Shown here piece after piece: positions 38,281 through 49,335 of a stretch of DNA of 64,000 nt; position 1 is the first letter of the stretch, and each line of letters begins with the position of its first letter. The DNA is from Vanilla planifolia (Eukaryota > Streptophyta > Magnoliopsida > Asparagales > Orchidaceae). Made by a program: the position numbers and the translations under genes. A model generated the notes under the pieces. That model was not told where the DNA came from and ran no database searches. It saw only the letters and a list, made by a program, of their open reading frames with translations. The stretch covers positions 3,345,569-3,409,568 of the forward strand of contig CM043875.1 in the NCBI GenBank assembly GCA_023846275.1, in the 5' to 3' direction.

Positions 38281-38827
38281 TGTTGAAAATTTATTTAACT
38301 TTTTGTTCCATTTTGAATTGCTAATTTTGTGTTGTGTGAAGTTTTGTCCAATTACTTATTTTTGCAATTTTGGGTTTTAATTAGCAAGCATTTGGGTTTG
38401 AATTTGATGAAATTGAGATTAAATGAGATTTGATTTTAGAAGGTTAGGATATTGACTTAGTTTGTTTTATAATTTATGGAGATTAAATATTTGGTTTTTA
38501 TCTTCTGCTGTATTTTTCCATGAACCTTGAAAGCTATAAAAAGGGCTTTTGTTGGAGATGATTAGAGGACGAATTGTATGGTATACTTTCTTGTGTTAAG
38601 ACCAATAGATGGAGGGAATCTACTTTGGTGAGAATTTTTCAGGCCTTGATGTGTGCCAAAGGTTTTTTGAGTTATTGATTATTGCCCAGACTCAGGTTGA
38701 TTGCCAAGTGGTTTGAATCTATTTTTGTGAGTAAATTGTTTTTCAATAATTGAAAGATTGACATTTTTTTTTGTAATTTTGTTGTATTTTTCTATGTTTC
38801 TTTCGTTATTTTGTTCATTTCATTACA
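38281..38827 (+). mobile_element. Copia-type LTR truncating the 1.33-kb array
   Basis: The stretch starts TGTTGAAAATTTATTT and ends TTCATTTCATTACA. It has a central TATA box GCTATAAAAAGGGC at about 38534-38547 and a T-rich end 'tttttgtaattttgttgt'. The middle part (about 38400-38670) is related to the repeat units at 43.6-45.9 kb, and the end (38720-38820) to 48590-48690. No matching 5-bp target duplication was seen, so it may be one end of a larger decayed element. Confidence 0.55.
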
Positions 38828-39711
38828 TCGTATTATTATTATTTTGTGTGAGGACATATCATAAGGGGTGGGATAGATCATATGATATTATAGCCTAATA
38901 TCATTTTTGGGAGAAGATTTTGGTGAGTAGAGTTTGTGACTATATATGGTCTAGTTGAGAAGTGCAGGAGTTGTTGAAGATAAAAGCAATGCAAGGAAGG
39001 AGTTGGCTCAAGAAGGAGAGTGTTCTAGGTTTTTGGAAGAGCAAGTGGCTTTTAGTTGCAAGAGTATAACTTCTCTTGAAGATGATACAATAAGGGGACG
39101 TGGCACCTATCCCTAGTAGCTAGTGGATGAGTAGGAATCCACTTGGGGACAAGGAGGACTAATAGCAAGAGGTGGAGGTGGTGGGCCCTTGGAAGATGGT
39201 GACGACGATCATGAAGCTGCAACTTTTGGTGGAGAAAGTGGGCAAAGCCTTTTAAGGTGGAGGAATGTGTCAGCATTCCAACTTAAAGATGAGATGTTGA
39301 TATAGAGATGCTTACTGTGGTGAATTGGAGATGTGTTTCTCCATCTATGGGTATAAGAGTTTCAATAAGTTTTTTTTTGTAAGTTTGAAACTAATTCATC
39401 ATGTACTTGCATGGTGAAATTTTCTTCTGCATTATGGTGTTGTGTAGAGTTGTATTTCTAGTGAATTAACCAACTTTTGTGGGAAGAGTTTATCTCACTG
39501 AATGTGAGGAATCCAGATGGAGAAAGTGGCATGATCTTTGGTGGTAAAGTGAGCATTTAATGCAGGTTATACAATTGAGTTTTGGGGACAAACAATCTAA
39601 AGTGGTATGAACATAAAAGAGAAAGGAACCCGCAAAAGTATTTGTTAGGTTTGTTTTTTCAAATTGTCATAAACTTCACTCTTTTCCTTCACCAGAATCA
39701 AGCAGGCAAAT
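38828..39711. other. Unassigned DNA after the LTR
   Basis: Somewhat purine-rich (38990-39260). It may be the interior of the retroelement whose LTR ends at 38827, but no primer-binding site or gag domain could be recognised. Confidence 0.35.
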
Positions 39712-40065
39712 ATGTTTGTAGTTGTTATTGAGAAGAATAATCATGGTCAAGATGAGAAGACAAAGAGGTTAGTTTCAAGAGCAAATGAGTCTTGGAGAGA
39801 AGATACTTCTAATTCTTTTGAGGTTTACTTGTGTCATCATTATTTGAAGCCTAGCCATATAAAGAAGTATTATCAAGAACTACATCCTGAGTTGAGAAAG
39901 TTGAATAACAAGGAGGTTGACAAGCAAAATAAGAATGTTATTGCTATTGCCATCGAGAATAATGTGTTCTTGGATAGGTTTAAAAAATTGGGCTTGAGTT
40001 TGTCGTTGATGGTGAAGATTAATGAAATATCTCAAAATTGTGTTTTGTATAATGTTTTTTTATGA
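39712..40065 (+). CDS. Unidentified 117-codon ORF
   Basis: An open frame from an ATG encodes a charged, hydrophilic protein with Lys-rich and Asn-rich segments (KYYQELHPELRKLNNKE). No known domain, signal or membrane segment was recognised. It lies in repeat-rich spacer with no promoter evidence. The even, non-repetitive composition and 117-codon length in AT-rich DNA make it more likely than neighbours to be, or to have been, coding, perhaps as an exon of a transposon protein. Low confidence. Confidence 0.25.
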   Translation: MFVVVIEKNNHGQDEKTKRLVSRANESWREDTSNSFEVYLCHHYLKPSHIKKYYQELHPELRKLNNKEVDKQNKNVIAIAIENNVFLDRFKKLGLSLSLMVKINEISQNCVLYNVFL

Positions 40066-41089
40066 AGAGTTGTATGAGAATATAAAAACTAATATTTTGA
40101 TAAATAAAATTGATATTTTGAAATTAATATGTGCAAAAATAAAATGTTAATATTTGATATTGTCTTGAAAAACATGTTAGTTTAAAAATTTAAATTGAGC
40201 ATATTTTTAGAACGAGCTCATCAATCAAAATCTAATAATGCTTGGTTTCTAATTTTCAAAGATCAAGTAAATTTTTTTTGAATTTTTTTAATAAAAAGGA
40301 TTAATTGCATTAATTGAAAATTTAAATGGGTTAATCCTTATCAGAGGGGTATTATGGTTTTTTTAACCATAAGAAATCGCCTTATGTCAGCTTACTGGAA
40401 CAATTAAAAAAAAAGAGTTGGGATGTAGCTTTGTGGAGAAGGAAGAGGTCAAGAGAGGAAGTTGGGGAGGAAAATAGAGGAAACTGTTGTTGTTGATATT
40501 TAGAGAGAACATTTTATGAAAAGGAACTGCAACTCAGAAAAATCAGTAAATATAGTAGTTGCTGGAAGGATGAGCTGCTGCTGTTGCTGGGACCAGATTT
40601 GAGAAAAACAAGGTAAAAGAAGCAGCTATGGCAAAACCGAGCAGGAGAAGCAGCAATTGCAGGAAAATCAGAGGAGAAAGAAGAGTTGCAACAAGAAGCT
40701 TGATGGAACCTTGAGAAAAACCTTTGTAATTAAGCAACTGAAGCCAAATGAAGGAGGTGAGAATCTGAAGGGATTGCATTTTGCTTTGCATCAATTTCAC
40801 TCCAAATGTCTTAAGATGCTTGCTTAGGAAGCTTGGATTGTTAAAGAGTTTGATTCTAAAAGCTTGAGGTGTTCATTGGCAAATATTTGCGATTTTCATT
40901 AATTAGAAGTGTAGGTATTTGCTTTGCATTACGAAGGAATTGGAGATTGAGTTTTAAGCAAAATAAAGGGAGAAATCAGTTTTGGATGTCTATTACAGCG
41001 CTGGACTTACAATACTTCTAGTTGATGTATGAAAGAATATCTTCAATGAAGATAATTACAAATTGATTCAAACATTTCTTAAAAGCATT

Positions 41090-43060
41090 ATTTATTAGAG
41101 TAATAAAGGTCACAATGGCATTTGTTAGACTCAAATGATAACACCAAGAACTCATAATATTCATAACGAGTTCTAAATGTCATTTTGAATATATATATTT
41201 TTTCATTTTTAACTGTGATAACTAGATTTCAAATTTATTTTAGAGAAAACAATAACACCTTGCAATAGGTTAAACAAATCATTTGTCATTAGCAAAATAT
41301 ATCTATTTTAAATGATAAGCATGTTTATTTCTTTGTAATTTACGTATATTTTGAGATTATTATTTTTTTTTTGACAAACAATATTAGTGTTGTCTATGGA
41401 GACACAGTAGTGTGAATAAAATCCTTATCTAATAACTCTAATATTTATACTTTCACTTAAAACTTTGGAGCTACTTTTCTATAAAGAGTTTTAAATATAT
41501 GTTCTGCTATTGATATTAGTTGAATTTCAAAATTGACTATTGATATTAGTTGAATTTCAAAATCAATTTTTTTTATTTGGAGAAAGACTTGGTAATTTTT
41601 GTAGAAACACATTCTGATATTCATTGATCATAAGTACCTCCTATAGTTTTACGAGTTTTGATCTGTATTTCTTTCTTTTGATACCAATTTCCATGCCTTC
41701 AACAAAGATATGATGAAAATTTTTATTCTTTTTTAAGAATAAATTATTTCTTCTCCATTTTTTGTTTTTAAGTTTTACTTTTTATCCACATAATTCAATG
41801 GTAAAACAATCAACTCTACAGATAATTCTTTTCCTTGAATTTTGAGCTCTCTTGGAATAAAATCATTAGCCTTAATCTTATTTCCATTAGGTAACTTTAG
41901 TAGCATTGCATTCTATTTATTTTAATTTTACACATTATTTTTCAAGCATATAATGGGACATAAAAGAATGACATGTTCCATAATCATATAAAACTATAAC
42001 TAGAAAATGCTATAATGTAAAATATTTATAATGACATATGTGGAGTAGGAAGCATACTACTGAGAAATGACATACTTTGAGCTAATCACCTCTGCCTCCA
42101 TTATTGAAACTATAGAAGATGTAGCACCTTTGCTTTTGCATACTTCTCTCCTTTACTAGCACTTTTACTAATGCTCAAGGATGCTTAGGCCATCTTAGGT
42201 CCTGCTCTAGTTTGAGGACTACCTGAAACTAGAGCAGGTGTAGTGCCTCTGTTTCTTCCTACTCCTTTACTAGCACCTTTACCAAAGCCTTGGAATGCTA
42301 AGGTCATCTTAGATCCTGCTCTAGCCTAAAGATAGATCTTGGCCATATAGCTCAACTCTTCACATGCAAAATATTTAAGTTGTCCTCTACTATACTAGCA
42401 TGTATTTCTGTGGTACTTTTTACATTCTTGATATTTTGGTACATTGTCACTAGATGTTGAATTAGATTTACTATTGTTAGCTATTGACTCTTGTTTGTTG
42501 AACCCATGCTTTCCAAACATTCTATCACATCTTCCCTTTCTAAAACTCTTTTTATAAAAAGAACTACTCTTGACTCTTAGAGACTCATTTTTTTTTTTCT
42601 TAACTTCTTTCTGAGCATTCAGTGCTAATAGATTTTACTCAATTACCTTGGCATTTTCTAGTAGTTAAGTGTAATTTGTTGTCTGAAGAGTAATTAATGC
42701 AAACTTGATAGAATGTCTCAAACCTTCATAAAACATAAAGCATCCTAGCTTTTTGAAACTGACCATATTTAGTGCATGTCTGGATAAGGATGTGAATCTG
42801 TGCTCGTAATTTGTCACTTCCATATCTTTCTAGGTCAAATATGCCCATTTTTCTCTTAACTTTTATTTGATAGAAATTGGAACATAACACTTTTCAAAAT
42901 CTTCAACGAGCTTTCTCTAAGAAATCTCATGAGTCACCCCCTAAAACGAATTTGATGGTGAGATTCCTACTAGAAATCGGTGGCATCATTAAGACAAAAT
43001 GGCGAGGGTTACTCTGTTGTCCTCCGAATACACCATTTCATCAAAAGTTTTGTTCATCTC
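41090..43060 (-). mobile_element. Ty3/gypsy gag-RT remnant
   Basis: Minus-strand reading in broken frames starts with a retrotransposon gag domain at about 42930-42650 (REKLVEDFEKCYVPISIKDK, then YEHRFTSLSRHAL). It continues with a CCHC-type segment near 42430-42350 (CKKYHRNTC, then FACEELSYMAK) and the RT start at about 41320-41230, where VNYKEINMLI and VFSKINLKSSYHS correspond to 'idYReLNkvTi' and 'FSKIDLrSGYHQ'. Stops and shifts are numerous and protease is not recognisable. It is opposite in direction to the gypsy tail at 45.9 kb, so the two are separate insertions. Confidence 0.8.
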
Positions 43061-43171
43061 TTTGATGCAACTTTCAACTATCAAGTGATTTGACCTCTTA
43101 GAGATGTGGGGATGATGCATCTTGTGAGATTGATGTATTACCTTGTCCTCCGAATACACCATTTCATCAAA
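43017..43171. repeat. 29-bp perfect direct repeat flanking 97 bp
   Basis: The sequence beginning TTGTCCTCCGAATACACC and running through CATTTCATCAAA occurs at 43017-43045 and again at 43143-43171, 126 bp apart. On the minus strand both encode FDEMVYSED. It lies at the upstream edge of the gypsy gag remnant and looks like a local duplication. Confidence 0.8.
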
Positions 43172-43600
43172 CATTTTGATCAACCTCTCTTTCTCTTTCA
43201 AAATTTCAAGAATTAGTTTTATTTTTTGTTTCTCTTTCTGATTTTTTTTTTCTCCTATTCTAATCAATTCTAAATAGGAGCATATATTCAAATATTTCAA
43301 TAAAAGATAACACCTATTAGATACATACATTTATGTAAATGTACATGTTATTTTAGTACCCTCACTTATAAAGACCCTTAGTTTTTCATACCTTAAGTCG
43401 TGATACTATCTTGTCTTGTTCTGTTATGTTTCTTACGTGTTAATATATATATATATAGCATAAATTTCAAGATTAATTAGAGTATGAAAGCATATGAAGA
43501 ACACTTCTAAGATTTATAGACGAAGATGGCAATAAAATCTATTTTTTAAAATCATTTTTAAAACGAAATGAACTGTCAATGTTATAAAATAACAATTTAT
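43172..43600. other. Unassigned AT-rich DNA between gag remnant and array
   Basis: It contains a T-rich stretch at 43220-43250 and a short (TA)n run near 43445-43458. No gene, LTR end or other copy was recognised. Confidence 0.45.
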
Positions 43601-45890
43601 GTTGGATATGAGACTTGAGATTTGAATTCTAAAAATCCTGGATTAGAGGAGATATTATTTTAAAAGGTCAATGTTATGGTTTAATTTGTTTCCTAATTTA
43701 TAAATGTTAGATCTTTTGTCTTTATCTCCTTTTATAAAAGGATCTTTTGGGAGAGATAAATAGGGTGATGAATAGGCTGGTGTTTTTGTATTTGTATTGA
43801 GAATGAGAGAAGGTGGGAATATACCATAGATAAATTTGATTTTGGCTTTGAAGTGTGCTAAGGTATGTATTTGAGGAGGTTAGACAGTGCTTGTGGAGGT
43901 GTTAATCTTGCAATTGTGTGGACTAAGTTGAGTTGTGGTGGAAGTTATGCCAATTTATTGAAACTACATAAGAGGGGTTTTGGATAAATGTGATTTGGAA
44001 TTTAAATTCTATTAAAATTGGATTAGATGAGGTTTGATTTTCAAAGGTTGAGATTATGACTTGGTTTGTTTCTTAATATATGATGATTAGATATTCTATG
44101 TTTATCTACTAGAAAAGGGACTCTTGAAAGAGATGACTAGAGCAAGGAATTGATTGGTGTTTGTTTTTGTATTAAGACTATGAGATAGAGGGGATCTAGC
44201 ATAGTGAAGTTATTTTAAGCTTTGAAGTGTGCCATGGGATCTATGCGAAGGGGTTAAGCAATGTTCGTTTAAGTGTTGATCTTGCAATTGTGTGGCGAAA
44301 GTTACAAGTTGTGTGGTGGAAGTTATGCCAACTTGTTAAAGCCGCATAGGAGGGATCTAGATAAGTGGTATTTGAAATTTGAATTCTATAAAACTTGTAT
44401 TAGATGAGGCTTGATTTTAAAAAGGTTGAGATTATGGCTTGTTTTGTTTCTTAATCTATGAAGATTAGATCTTCTGTATTTATCTCTTTCTATAAAAGGA
44501 ACTCTTAGGAGAGATGACCACAGTGAGGAATTGATTAGTTTTTTTTTGCTTTTGCATTAAGACTGAGTGATAGAGAGGATCTATAAAACCTTCATTTGAT
44601 GAGGTTTGATTTCAAAAAGTCAAGATTATTGCTTGGTTTGTTTCCTAATTTATGAAGATTAGATCTTCTATGTTTATCTTTTTATATAAACGAGACCCTT
44701 GGGTAAGATTACTAGAGCAATGAATTGGTTAGTGTTTTTGCTTTTACTAAGAGTAGAGAGGGTCTATGGTAGGTAAACATTTTTTAATACTTTGAAGTTT
44801 GCCAAGATATGTACCCAATGAGGTTAGACAAATGCTCGTGGAGGTTTTAATTTCACAATTGTGCGGAGGATGTTATGAGTTGTGTTGTGGAAGTTATGTC
44901 AATTTATTGAAACTGTATAACAGGGGTTTTGAATAAATGGGATTTGAGATGTGAATTCTATGAAACTTGGATTTGATGAGGTTTGATTTTAAAAGGTCTA
45001 GATTAAGGCATGGTTATTTTCCTAATCTATGAAGATTTGATCTTTTGTGTTTATTACGCTTTATGGAAGGGAGTAGTTGGTGAGATAACTAGAGCAAACA
45101 GTTGGCTGGTGTTTTTGTCTTTGTATTGAGACGGAGAGATATAGGGCACATACCATATATGAAATTTTTTTAGTCTTTGAAGTGTGCCAAGGATCTCTAC
45201 CTAAGAAGGTTAGACAATGCTTGTGGAGGTTTTAATCTTGCAATTGTGTGGAGGAAGTTACTAGTTGTGTAGTGGAAGTAATGCCAATTTATGGAAGCTA
45301 GGATAAGTTGGAATTGGATTTGAGTTCTATAAAATTGGAATTGAATAAGGTTTTATTTTAAAAGGTCGAGATTATAGCTTGCTTAATTTCTTATTATATG
45401 AATATTAAATCTTTTTTTTATCTCCTATAAAAGGCACCCTTAGGAGAGATGACTAGAGCAATGAATTGGATGATGTTTTTGTTTCTGTATTGAGATTGAG
45501 AGAATGGATCTATCTTTTGGTGAATTTTTTTTTAGCTTTGAAACGTGCCATGAATTTCCTAAGGATGTTAGATAATGCTTGTGGGAGTGGAGGAAGTTAC
45601 AAATTTATTGAAGTTGCATAAGGGAGTTATGGGTAAATGGAATTTGAGATTTGAATTCTATAAAACTGAATTATATGAGTTTTGATTTTGAAAGGTCGAG
45701 ATTATGGTTTGATTTATTTCCTAATATATGAAGATTATATCTTTTGTGTTTATCTTATTCTATAAAAAGGACCCTTAAGAGAGATGTCAATGGTGAGGAA
45801 TTGGTTGATGTTTTTGTTTTTGTACGAGACTGAGAGATAGAGGGGTTCTAACTTATGTGAATTTTGTTTTAGGCTTTGTAGTGTGCCATT
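43600..45890 (+). repeat. Tandem array, seven units of a TATA-bearing LTR slice (about 370 bp)
   Basis: Landmarks recur in fixed order: 'gatttgaattctataaaa', 'gaggtttgattttaaaaggt', 'cctaatntatgaagattagatctt', a TATA position, 'gagagatgactagagcaa', 'aggctttgaagtgtgccaagg', 'ttagacaatgcttgtgga' and 'gttatgccaatttattga'. TATA positions fall near 43733, 44115, 44491, 44686, 45058, 45426 and 45761. Five of the seven keep a TATAAA-like box. The third unit is short (195 bp). The unit resembles the centre of the LTR at 38281-38827. The array stops at about 45900, where gypsy sequence begins. Confidence 0.87.
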
Positions 45891-45900
45891 GGTGTTTTGA

Positions 45901-46267
45901 AAGGATAGGAAAATTAAAACCTAAATTCATTGGTCCTTTTCAAATGCTGGAAAAGGTTGGACAAGTGGCATATCCACTAGCTTTACCTCCTCAGTTGACA
46001 GGAGTACATAATGTTTTTCATGTCTCAGTTTTAAGGAGATACATTCCAGATCCCTCCCATGTGGTGAATTACATAGATCTAGACATCGAAATTCAGAAAG
46101 ATCTGACTTATCCAGAAACACTAGTGAGGATCCTTGATCGACAAGAGAAAAGGTTAAGAAACAAAGTTATTCCCATGGTTAAAGTTCTATGGCATAGTCT
46201 AACAGAAAGAAAAGCTACATGGGAAGTAGAAGCAGATATGATCACTCGGTATCCAGAGCTATTTTAA
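45901..46267 (+). pseudogene. C-terminal end of Ty3/gypsy integrase with chromo-like tail
   Basis: An open frame ending in TAA at 46265-46267 reads KLKPKFIGPFQMLEKVGQVA, then LPPQLTGVHNVFHVSVLRRY, IPDPSHVV, PVRILDRQ-like VRILDRQEK, and finally KATWEVEADMITRYPELF. This is the standard C-terminus of plant gypsy pol proteins, including the tail after the GPF/Y block. Everything N-terminal (protease, RT, RNase H, integrase core) is missing: to the left the sequence changes abruptly into the 370-bp array. The surviving frame is intact, so this insertion is younger than most others here. Confidence 0.88.
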
Positions 46268-46286
46268 ATTTTGGGATGGAATTTTT

Positions 46287-46300
46287 GAAAGGAAGGAAGA
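46287..46300 (+). other. Polypurine tract of the gypsy element
   Basis: GAAAGGAAGGAAGA lies directly before the LTR start TGTAACAGCC at 46302. This is where LTR retroelements prime plus-strand DNA synthesis, and it fixes the LTR boundary. Confidence 0.8.
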
Positions 46301-46661
46301 TTGTAACAGCCTTACTTTTTCTTGATTTTATTTTTGTTGAAAGAGCTCTTTAAGACGAGTCTAACGACGTTTAGTTTGTAATTTTTGGAGTTTTAAGAAA
46401 TAAATTATGAATTTTTAAAGATTTGGATAGATTTGTAATATTGAGGATATATTTGTAATTTTGTAAATGTCGGTATAGTTCAATTCATTTTAGCGGAAGG
46501 TATATTTGTAATTTTAAAATTGTTGACTGCGTTGGGTATATATGCAATTTTAGGAATTTCGGCACATTTATTTCTTCGAGCGGAGGATATTTGTGTAAAT
46601 AAAAAGTTGAGAAGGGGTGTTATGCAAAAATGCGGTTCATGGCAAGTCGGTTCCGACCGCG

Positions 46662-46670
46662 TTATAAAAG
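46662..46670 (+). promoter_or_regulatory. Probable LTR promoter TATA box
   Basis: TTATAAAAG follows a GC-richer stretch, 360 bp into the LTR, and is followed by a GC-rich putative R/U5 region. The copy at 1-712 has lost this segment and so lacks the promoter. Confidence 0.5.
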
Positions 46671-47685
46671 CCGAAGCAGGGTGCGTTTTGAAAATCATTT
46701 CTGCAAAGAACACAGACTGCGGGGAGGTTGCTGGAGTGAGAGGGCGAGATTTTCGACGACTGTTGTCGTGCTCAGTGAGGTTCCGGCACGCTACAGTACG
46801 GGCAGCGAGGATTTCCGTGAATTCCGGCATGCGACGGTGACGGCCGGCGAAGATTTCTATAAGGTAAGAAATAATTTATTCATTGTCAGGGTTATGTAAG
46901 TTTTCCGGTGAACGGCGGAGACCGAGAGGGCGGAAGTCGAGCTGAAATCGATCGGTTCAGTGCGTGAACCGGCCAGTCCAGCGTCGGCGAAATGTTTCGG
47001 TTTCGCCGGATGCACGCGAGAGAGAGAAAAAAATAATAATAATAACAGAAAACCGATCCAAGCTTTGGACCGGGTCGCGTCGCTGAACCGGGCCCATTGG
47101 GTGCGGCCGGTCCACGCGACAAGAAAAAACAACAAGAACAAATAGCCGAAATTAAGAATTTGGGATTTTGGTTGTTTGGGAAAGCTTTTAGAAAGCTTTT
47201 CGGTGTGGGCGGTCCAGCGTCCGCGTAAGCCGATTTTGGGATTTATTTTGGTGGTTTTTTTGGGAAAGCTTTTTAGAAAGCACTTTTGGTTAATGAATAT
47301 ATTTTAAGTTGTGACCATGGCCTTGTAGGACATTTAGAAAACAAATTAGAAGTGAGCAAGAAAATTTGGTACAGCAAATCCAGATAGACAAATTCTTAAC
47401 CCAGTGATGTAGCACAATATTATATGTTTTACATGCTTTTATTACTGTTATAGTATTTTGATTGTTACATATGTTGTTGATGGCATAAAATGGAAGGAAC
47501 ACTGTGGTATGGATTACTTATGCATTTGCATGAAAACTGAAAAGGAAGAAATAACATGATATGATAATGAAATAAAAAGGAAGAAACAATAATGGAAAGA
47601 AAGGTCTTTTGATACGGCATAATTGTTTGGAATTATGATTGGAAATGGTAGTAAAAATTGATTCCCAGAAAACATTATCCTCACA

Positions 47686-47940
47686 ACTAGGCCCAACATG
47701 TGTTGCAAGGTATCGATCTTCGGATCAGATATCTGCCTAGTGTCTAAACCAGGCCCAGCGTGTGTTGCAGGGTATCGATCTTCAGATCAGATATCTGCCT
47801 GGTGTTATGTGCTATGACTCCATGATGATTTACACCAGGCCAAGCATGTGTTGCAGGGTATGGTACCATACCTGCCTAGTGGCACTAGGCCCAGCATGTG
47901 TTGCAAGGTATCGATCTTCGGATCAGATATTTGCCTAGTG
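47686..47940 (+). repeat. Four hairpin-ended cassettes of about 50 bp within the LTR
   Basis: Units at about 47686-47741, 47747-47803, 47833-47880 and 47884-47940 share the plan (A)CTAGGCCCA-RC-ATGTGTTGCARGGTATCGATC-TTCG-GATCAGATATCTGCCTAG(T). Each begins with CTAGGC or CCAGGC and ends with its complement GCCTAG or GCCTGG. The core can also fold as GATC-TTCG-GATC. Unit 3 is altered in the core to the palindrome TATGGTACCATA but keeps its ends. The first unit is also seen at the left edge of the window (about 1-46, minus strand). Confidence 0.85.
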
Positions 47941-48538
47941 TTATGCGTTTGGTTGGATGCCGGCTAGAGGTCATTTATTGATGATGATTGGATCCAAAGG
48001 ATAATGCGTCAAAGGGAATTGGGCCCGGTAATAACACACTATATAAAGAACTGACATTTCTTTATGGTTTTCATTTGGCATTACCTTATATATATGACAT
48101 CTGGTATGATTTTATCTTTATACATATGATTGACCTTCACTACTCATGGTATTTTGATATCTCTTTTTCATAATTGGTTAGATATTGTGATTTATCTACT
48201 GAGATGTGTAAAATCTCATTTAGTGCTTACATCACAGGTCATGAAACCACTGCACCGAGAGATGGGAATGGTGCTGCTATAGAAGAGCCGTTTTCAAGAG
48301 ATGTGTGAGAGAGGGAAAGTTTTGGTGGGATTAAATGTTTGAAAACATGCCTCTATGTATATACTTTAGATTTTGGAGACGGTGTTTGTCTCACCGTCGG
48401 GTCCCCACCTTGGGTTTTGTTTATTGTCCTCACTCTGATAATAATTTTGTTATTTAGAGGTACTGGTTTAGGTGGGGGCTTGATAGGGTTGTTACCGAGA
48501 GGGTATATGAGTCTCAAATTGTTTTTGAGATAGTGTGT

Positions 48539-48700
48539 TTGAGCTCGTGTTATTGTCGAGAGGGGGCATTTGAGTTTTAGGTTAATTGTTGAGAGTTTGA
48601 ATCTATTTAGTAAATAGATTTCCTTGTAATTTTATTGTGTTTTTCTTTTGTGTTTGCTGCATTATTTTGTTCATCCCATTGTATTTTGTTGTTGATGTTC
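48539..48700 (+). mobile_element. Right-hand piece of the interrupted copia-type LTR
   Basis: 'gtttgaatctattt.gta.at' and 'ccttgtaattttattgtgtttttct..ttgttcatcccattgta' match 38725-38825 of the LTR at 38.3 kb. The left-hand piece ends near 45900, so about 2.6 kb of gypsy DNA separates the two. Confidence 0.6.
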
Positions 48701-49335
48701 TATGTAAGAAACCTTAGGCTGAATATTTGTCCTGCTTTACATGGGTTAATAGTGGAGATGTTCTTCAATGGCAGTGTTATTATAATGAGGCTTAATGACG
48801 TTAAATGGTAATAGTAAGTTGAGAGTATGATAATCTCCAAGCTAAAGAGTTAATGGTTGAAAGTATGATTATTTTTTAATCCTGAGAGTTGGCAGCATTT
48901 TGCCCTTCTTCATTTTTTTTTGGATGCTGACTTGGTGTTGATTTTCTTAGATTCCATGCAATATGTGTACATGGAGATGGATCTGTGGGCATTGAGCAAC
49001 TTTCTTTGATCATTTTTTATAACTGGATTCAGCACTTTCTTATGATACAGTTAAGGTTGCTTCATTTTTCTTCTCCTTATATTTCAAATTCATTTTGAAT
49101 TTCCTGTTTTCTTCTGTTTTTTGTTCCTTTCTTATATTGTCATTTTAATTTTGGAAAATCCCATGCTTTTGACATGGGTCTTGTTGTTGGAAATCATGTT
49201 TCTATTATTCTTGTGCAACTTCCAAGGTGCTATCATGTATCTGTTATTGTTTCCTTTTTAAGATTTTTTTTTGTGATGCATGTCTGTTAGTCTCTGCCAT
49301 GTACTTAAGCTTAGCCCATGCATTGTTTCAGGAAT

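Larger units (their letters stand above)
46302..48538 (+). mobile_element. Very long Ty3/gypsy 3' LTR
   Basis: It starts TGTAACAGCC after the polypurine tract. The right end is put at about 48538, where copia-type LTR sequence resumes, giving roughly 2.2 kb. It contains a GC-rich part (46600-47130) absent from the copy at 1-712, a hairpin GGTTCA-GTGCG-TGAACC (46953-46969), and a tandem duplication of about 100 bp (47145-47190 and 47228-47290, both ending 'gggaaagctttt.agaaagc'). It also holds four cassettes at 47686-47940 and later a segment 'gacggtgtttgtctcaccgtc' that can fold. Short open frames on both strands in the GC-rich part are not genes. Confidence 0.75.

Noticed and set aside
40543..40800. 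Leu-rich 85-codon minus-strand frame
   Set aside because: Low-complexity hydrophobic frame arising from CAG/CTG-rich sequence; no relation to the neighbouring gypsy remnant.
46480..47145. Open frames of 60-116 codons on both strands
   Set aside because: They lie in the GC-rich part of the gypsy LTR, overlap each other on both strands and resemble no protein.
47686..47940. CRISPR-like array
   Set aside because: Spaced repeats with palindromic ends in a plant LTR; spacers are of unequal length and the context is a retroelement.
48940..49020. Possible upstream HBS1 exon (HAICVHGDGSVGIEQL frame)
   Set aside because: It follows a fair acceptor, but no donor joins it in phase to 49332 and the family does not have such a segment; left unannotated.
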